Assembly (NCBI GenBank): GCA_015657535.1
Contig: JADHZB010001348.1
Span: 46,740 to 110,739, forward strand
Direction of reading: 5' to 3'
Source: Nephromyces sp. MM_2019
Taxonomy: Eukaryota > Apicomplexa > Aconoidasida > Nephromycida
DNA length: 64,000 nt
The position numbers and the translations under genes are program-made. Under the pieces are notes generated by a model. The model did no database searches, was not told the origin of the DNA, and was given only the letters and a program-made list of their open reading frames with translations. Positions 59,240 to 64,000 of the stretch are shown piece by piece (the stretch's first letter is position 1; each line of letters opens with the position of its first letter).

Positions 59240-59400
59240 GCATTATTATGTGTGTGTTGGGTATGTGTTGCGGTGCGTGTTGTATGCATGTGTGCGTTGC
59301 ATTTATGTGTTTGTATGCCTGTGTGCGTTGCATTTATGTGTTTGTATGCCTGTGTGTGTGTTTATGTGTTTGCATGTGTATTTTTGTGTGTGCGTAATAT
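59240..59400 (+). repeat. TG-rich minisatellite (37-bp units)
   Basis: GCGTTGCATTTATGTGTTTG followed by TATGCCTGTGTG occurs twice in full at about 59304-59353, with shorter related units around it. The Cys/Val-rich translations are artefacts of the repeat. Confidence 0.75.
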
Positions 59401-59515
59401 CTTGGTCTACCGCAGGGACAAAGCGGGTATACTTGAGCGGATTCTTAGCAAATATTCTACAAAGGGGGGCAACACACGAGGGGGCGCACGCAAGGGTGCG
59501 CGCACAGGGGAACAG

Positions 59516-59646
59516 ACACGACACACAGGCGCACACACACCGACACACAGGCGCACACACACCGACACACAGGCGCACACCAACACACATCAACACACAG
59601 GCGCACACACACCGACACACAGGCACACACACACCGACACACACGG
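59516..59646. repeat. 22-bp CA-rich minisatellite, about six copies
   Basis: The unit CGACACACAGGCGCACACAC plus AC repeats head to tail with small length changes (one CCAACACACATCAA variant). It is complementary in base composition to the TG-rich block 120-280 bp to its left. Confidence 0.88.
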
Positions 59647-59986
59647 CTAACTTTTGAACGCAAATAGAATCGAGCCTGCGCAAAGGGCTGCAGGAAGCTG
59701 ATATGAAATAGACCGGGGTGGCTTCTGAAACGCACGCTTTGACCGACTACATCAAAAGCTAGGACCCCGCATGTGTGTTTTTTCCTTTATAAAAGTATCG
59801 CTATAGATCTCTTTCGTAAGCTCACACACAAGAAACAAGTATGAAATAATTAGTATAATCTGGAGCCAGCCTGCTTCTCGCATTGCCTTATTTCAGGGAG
59901 CCAAGCGAGCGCCTGTCTACAAAAGCCTGCATGTATCTGGAGGCTTTTTCCTTGAAAGTATGATCTCGCATGCAGTGTGCTGAAAG

Positions 59987-60076
59987 AGCAAACTCACTAG
60001 AGATGAAACAGGCGAAAAATGCAGTGTCTTCATCTATTGGAATAGCAAACTCCCTAGAGATGAAACAGGAGAAAAA
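59987..60076. repeat. 57-bp period direct duplication
   Basis: AGCAAACTCACTAGAGATGA at 59987 recurs as AGCAAACTCCCTAGAGATGA at 60044. The 33-bp cores differ at two positions. The minus-strand frame over it contains two similar FFxCFISxEFA segments. Confidence 0.85.
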
Positions 60077-61243
60077 CACTGCGCCGCTTGCTGTGTGCTG
60101 CAACTGCGATTTGCTTCACACCTTTGCGTTCTCCTCATATTGAGTTCTTCATGGAATCTTCACATTTTTTTATAGATATAAGAAGCGACTTTCTGTAAGT
60201 CTAAAGCGTGTATCTCTGTGTTGAAAGCTGTATTATATCTAAAACCCCATACGCGCAAGCGTTTCTGATGAAGAAGCAGGGAATTTTCATGTTTTTCACG
60301 AAAATTTATACCGAGGAAGAGTTAAAAACTAGGCATTTTTTGTTAGAGCATGCGCTCGACTCTCACATCTTCAAACAGGCATGTACCGCAAGATATTGCC
60401 AGGCTTAAAGCAGTGAGAGAAATCTTGTATTATAGGCTTGTTGCTTGATTTGCACAGGCAGCCCTTTACAGGGGAACATTTTGGGGCACACAGAACCTTC
60501 TGAGAAACCCCCTGTGGAAGGCAATTTTCTTTTTTTTGGAACAAATTGACAAAATTTAGATTTTTTTAAGGGGAGAAGTTTTTGATTTTTTTAGGTATTT
60601 TCGCTTCATCTTTTTGTGTGTGAAGTTTTGATTAGGTTGATGATAGCATAGTTGCTGTCTCATCTTCATCTCACTGAAAATTTCGTTGCACTCCTTTCCT
60701 AAGCCCGCTGTTTCATTTTTTGCTCAGTAGATAAGGAGCGTAGCATCTGAAATTTTGAGCTACAGCGAGTGCTTTGTATGATATTTTCTCCATTTTGTTT
60801 TAAAATGTCGGCAATAGAGCGATGCTTAATGATTTGTAAGCATTCCGCCTTGTAGGAGTTGTAATTTTTCCTCCTTTATGAATGCCAGTATCTCTAAATT
60901 TTATTATTTTTTGCGAGAAGTAATGTTTTTTACTGGTTTAAGTAGATGAAGATGTCTTTTTTTTACTAATATAAATTGTTAGTTTGTGTGCTCCTTTTGA
61001 TTTTGAGTAGTGTGCTGCAGAGCGCCACTTTAATTAGTGTATGCTGCAGTGATGGAGCGCAGGTTATAGTGATTTTTTTGATGAGATTTGACGAGGCTAC
61101 GCCTTAGCTGGTGATGAAATTGAAGCAAAAAGCTTTCTGGTAGAAGAGGAATGTGGTATGTTAAAAATTGAGAAGAAGCGAATAGTCTACATCTAAAAGA
61201 GGCGAAGGATTTTATGAAGCAGAGGCTATAATTTGGGCGCAAA

Positions 61244-62212
61244 ATGGAGCTTAGAATGGAAAGGTATGATCTTTATAGCTTTTGGAGTGGATATGTGTAA
61301 CTGTGTGTGTCGGTGTGTGTCGGTGTGTGTGGGTATGTTTGTGGGTGTATTTATCGGTATGTGTATCTATATGTGTATCTATGTGTGTGTCTATATGTGT
61401 GTCTATGTGTGTGTTGGTGTGCATGTGTTTTTTTGGTGTGTTGTTGTGTGTTCGAGAGCATTTCGCTTTTAATTCCTCGAATATATCTCCCATCTTCACT
61501 CGTGTGTGTGCAGCAAAAACTCTGATTTGAGCGTTTTTATGCTCGATAGCTCCTCTGAAGGATGCTCTTCTACTGCTTATTCATTAGAGTCAATTTCAGA
61601 TGCTGATTCTGCAGCTGCTATGAGCATTGAAGAATTTTCAGCCCCGATGGAGCTCGCTGCCTCATCATCTTCCTTTGTAAATACATCTAAACAGACAACA
61701 AAAAGCAGCTCAAACTCGACTTTTGGGAAGGAAATTTTGCCTTCTAGCGGACAAAGTGGAGGCTTTTTAGCGAATTGTAGTGATAAAGTTGAATTTTTAT
61801 CTGATATTCCAGAGAGAAGTGATAAAGTGAAAGTTTACAAGGTGTGTTTATATGCGTATGTGTGCGTGTGTATATGCGCTCGGATGTCTGTGGGTATGTA
61901 TGTGTTTTGGTATGTGGGTGTATGTTTCGGTGTGTGTGCACGTATGCGTTTGCTTGTTTGTGTGTGTGTTTACTTGTTGCGGTGATACTACCGAGTTTAA
62001 CGATTATATGTATGTTTTTGATGGTAAAACGTGGTTCTTGTGTGTAAAAGCAGTTTCTGAGGTTTAATTTGCCTGTGTCTTGGTTTACATATACATGTTA
62101 TGCCGCGATATATCTACACCCTCTACCTGAATTTGCAAACACGGATTTTACCCCAGAATACACACACACACACACACACACACAATAAGACACACAATAA
62201 GACACACAATAA

Positions 62213-62278
<66 letters not shown>

Positions 62279-64000
62279 AATTCCCTTCAAAGCACACCCA
62301 CGTGCACAAATTCTAGAATTATCGTCTTCTTCTTCTTCTTTCTTTACGTTGTAGTTTTTAAACAGTTTAAACCTTCAGATTCCATCTTCATCCTTTCTTT
62401 TTTCTCTTCTTTTCTGAGCCTCTTCTAATTTTGTCTAATATTACAGCATCACCTAACTGAGAAGACACCTAGCAAGCCCCAGCCCGATAGTATGTTCGTG
62501 ATAGACGGTGAAGAATCGCAAGTTCCCTCTATTAAAAGAGCTAATGCTGTGTGTTCGCCACCTACTACTATTCCCGCTTGCAGCTATTCGAGAGAAAGTG
62601 TGCAAAAGATTTGGGAGCAGCATAGAATTGACGGCAAGAAAGAGCAACCACCACCTCGCACACCCCCCTCTTCTCTTACTGTGTCAAGTTGCTCTTCTCC
62701 CCTTCCTCTTGTCAAGAATCCCCCCCCTTTGCCTATATCTAGCGCTTCCCCCCTTCCCCCCACCAAACCCCCCCACTCCCTGACTTTGTCCAGCTCTTCC
62801 CCCCCCTCCCTTCCCTCCACCAAACCCCAACCCTCCCTAAATTCGTCTGGAAGACGCTCTACTGGTTGTACTTTGAAGGTGCGAGAAGTCGCCAACACAC
62901 CATTCAGTTTGTTTGAGTTGCCTAGCGGTAAGCTAGCAGCCCCTTCGCTTGACGAGGCACCTAGAGAAGGGGAAGAATATTCACAGGAGATATCTCCTCT
63001 TACGAAGGCATCCCTTCATGCTAGCCTCAATAGCAGTTCAGCAAAGCTTCGAAGCTCAGCGAGAGCCTCTTCAAGTGCTAGTATGTGTGCTGAGCATTCA
63101 GCAGTATGTATCCAGAAACATGAGATTGAGTGTATGGAGGGCTTATCACTTCAATCGGACGGAAAAGCCTCCAAGGAAACAATGGGGGTTAAGTGTAATG
63201 AGAAAGAGAAGCTGCATACTGTGAAGGAAGAGCTCATACACGCTTTGCCCACTCACTGTTCGTTGTCGTCATTTTCCGGCCCTACTCTACCTCCTCCCTC
63301 TAAGTTTGCCTCTTCTAAGTCTTTACCCCCTCATTCTACCCCCTCACGATCTACCCAATCTCAAACCCTCACCACTCAGGAAATCTGTCCTCCAAATCCC
63401 CTTCACCCCACCACTCCTCCCTCCACCAAGCCTCCCACCGCAATTCATCCCACCACCATTCCTCCCTCCACCATTCCTCCCACCACTATCCCTCCCACCA
63501 CCACTCCTCCCTCCACCATTCCTCCCACCACCACTCCTCCCTCCACCATTCGTCCCTCCACCCCTCTTACCTCCACCATTCGTCCCTCCACCCCTCTTAC
63601 CTCCACCAAGCCTCCCACCACCACTCCTCCCACCACCATTCCTCCCTCCGCCACTCCTCCCTCAACCACTCCTCCCTCCACCATTCCTCCCTCCACCATT
63701 CCTCCCTCCACCAAGCCTCCTACCGCAATTCCTCCCTCCATTCCTCCCTCCATTCCTCCCTCCACCATTCGTCCCTCCGCCACTCCTCCCACCACCACTC
63801 CTCCCACCACCGCTCATCCCACCACCATTCGTCCCACCACCATTCGTCCCTCCGCCACTCCTCCCACCACCACTCATCCCACCACCACTCATCCCACCAC
63901 CACTCATCCCACCACCACTCATCCCACCACCACACCTCCCTCCTCCATTCGTCCCACCACCACTCCTCCCACCACCACTCCTCCCACCACCACTGCTCCC
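61244..64000 (+). CDS. Ser/Pro/Thr-rich repeat protein, 3' end beyond window
   Basis: Exon 1 is 61244-61263 (ATG, MELRME plus two bases; in-frame TAA 15 bases upstream, donor GTATGA). Exon 2 is 61514-61841, after TGTGTGTGCAG. Exon 3 starts at 62447, after TAATATTACAG, and is still open at 64000. The phases join exactly; 634 codons so far. Residues about 7-116 are Ser- and acid-rich (LDSSSEGCSSTAYSLESISD). Exon 3 begins HHLTEKTPSKPQPDSMFVID. It continues with Pro/Ser stretches and a more mixed section (CTLKVREVANTPFSLFELP) and, from about 63400, about 200 codons of degenerate PPTTT/PPSTI/RPTTI pentapeptides. No signal peptide or membrane segment in the visible part, so it need not be a secreted mucin despite the look. 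Function unknown. The G-rich minus-strand frames over the repeat are its shadow. Both introns carry TG tracts. Confidence 0.72.
61300..61445 (+). repeat. TG-rich tract, first intron of the Pro/Thr-rich gene
   Basis: GTGTGTCGGTGTGTGTCGGT then TATCTATGTGTGTC-type units, between the donor at 61264 and the acceptor at 61513. Confidence 0.82.
61842..61980 (+). repeat. TG-rich tract at the 5' end of intron 2
   Basis: Begins directly at the donor (GTGTGTTTATATGCGTATGT) and continues as imperfect TG/TATG units. Confidence 0.78.
62159..62278. repeat. (CA)n microsatellite with ATAAGACA interruptions
   Basis: A (CA)n run, then three ACACAATAAG units, then a long uninterrupted (CA)n of about 60 bases, in intron 2 of the Pro/Thr-rich gene and downstream of its TG tract. 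Confidence 0.95.
63396..64000 (+). repeat. 15-bp-based coding repeat (PPTTT/PPSTI), runs off window
   Basis: CCTCCCTCCACCATT / CCTCCCACCACCACT units (15 bp, with some 12- and 27-bp variants) repeat about 35-40 times in one frame without a stop. Length changes are multiples of three, as expected if the frame is under selection. The last ~150 bases are more uniform (HPTTT, PPTTT), suggesting recent expansion. Confidence 0.92.

Larger units (their letters stand above)
55684..61243. other. Region between the kinase and the Pro/Thr-rich gene, no supported gene
   Basis: 5' flanks of two divergent genes plus repeats. Candidate frames without family: 57331-57609, 58555-58785 and 60208-60408 (all plus). 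In the last, the reading from the ATG at 60268 (MKKQGIFMFFTKIYTEEELK) looks protein-like but has no clear donor. A TG tract (56690-56715) and TG/CA minisatellites (59240-59400, 59516-59646) account for several Cys/Val-rich frames. Confidence 0.45.

Noticed and set aside
59210..59735. Several 90-146 codon frames rich in Cys/Val or His/Thr
   Set aside because: They are translations of TG/CA minisatellites in every frame and on both strands.
63445..63935. Minus-strand frames rich in Gly/Met or Trp/Asp (GGGMSGGG, WWWDEWWW)
   Set aside because: They are shadows of the plus-strand Pro/Thr-coding repeat, which joins by phase to two upstream exons with an ATG.

Overview
The window is nuclear DNA of a eukaryote, most likely an apicomplexan or a close alveolate relative. 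Genes are broken into many short exons by AT-rich introns with GT..AG ends, GC content is low, and TG/CA microsatellites are frequent. The clearest taxonomic hint is a CDC2-type kinase that resembles Plasmodium PK5/CRK2 along its length and has APD instead of APE at the end of the activation segment. There are no operons, Shine-Dalgarno sites, rRNA genes or recognisable tRNA genes. One 50-base N run (1076-1125) marks an assembly gap.

Most genes had to be rebuilt exon by exon from splice sites, reading phase and protein similarity. From left to right: (1) a plus-strand VTT-domain (TVP38/TMEM64/DedA-like) membrane protein, 408-5516, 5' end not found; (2) a minus-strand multi-exon protein with a large N-terminal region and seven predicted membrane helices, 14958-10970; (3) an unrecognised plus-strand exon chain near 22.4-23.0 kb, followed by a 229-codon hypothetical ORF at 23549-24238; (4) a possible small membrane protein at 33191-33592; (5) a minus-strand arginyl-tRNA synthetase in at least 14 exons, 46165-36513, with a tentative start at 46317; (6) a possible plus-strand exon at 49078-49617; (7) a complete six-exon minus-strand CRK2/CDK1-like kinase, 55683-51952; (8) a plus-strand Ser/Pro/Thr-rich protein from 61244 that is still open at the window end and finishes in a long PPTTT/PPSTI-type repeat.

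Between these lie long stretches (about 15-22, 24-33 and 56-61 kb) where I see only short unconvincing frames. Repeats are concentrated in the introns and flanks of the right half. They include TG/CA tracts, several 22-104 bp minisatellites, and a perfect 26-bp inverted repeat with a 4-base loop inside an arginyl-tRNA synthetase intron.

The recognised genes are housekeeping functions (membrane trafficking or lipid scrambling, translation, cell-cycle control) and do not form a pathway. The least explained items are the seven-helix protein, the Pro/Thr repeat protein and the intronic hairpin.
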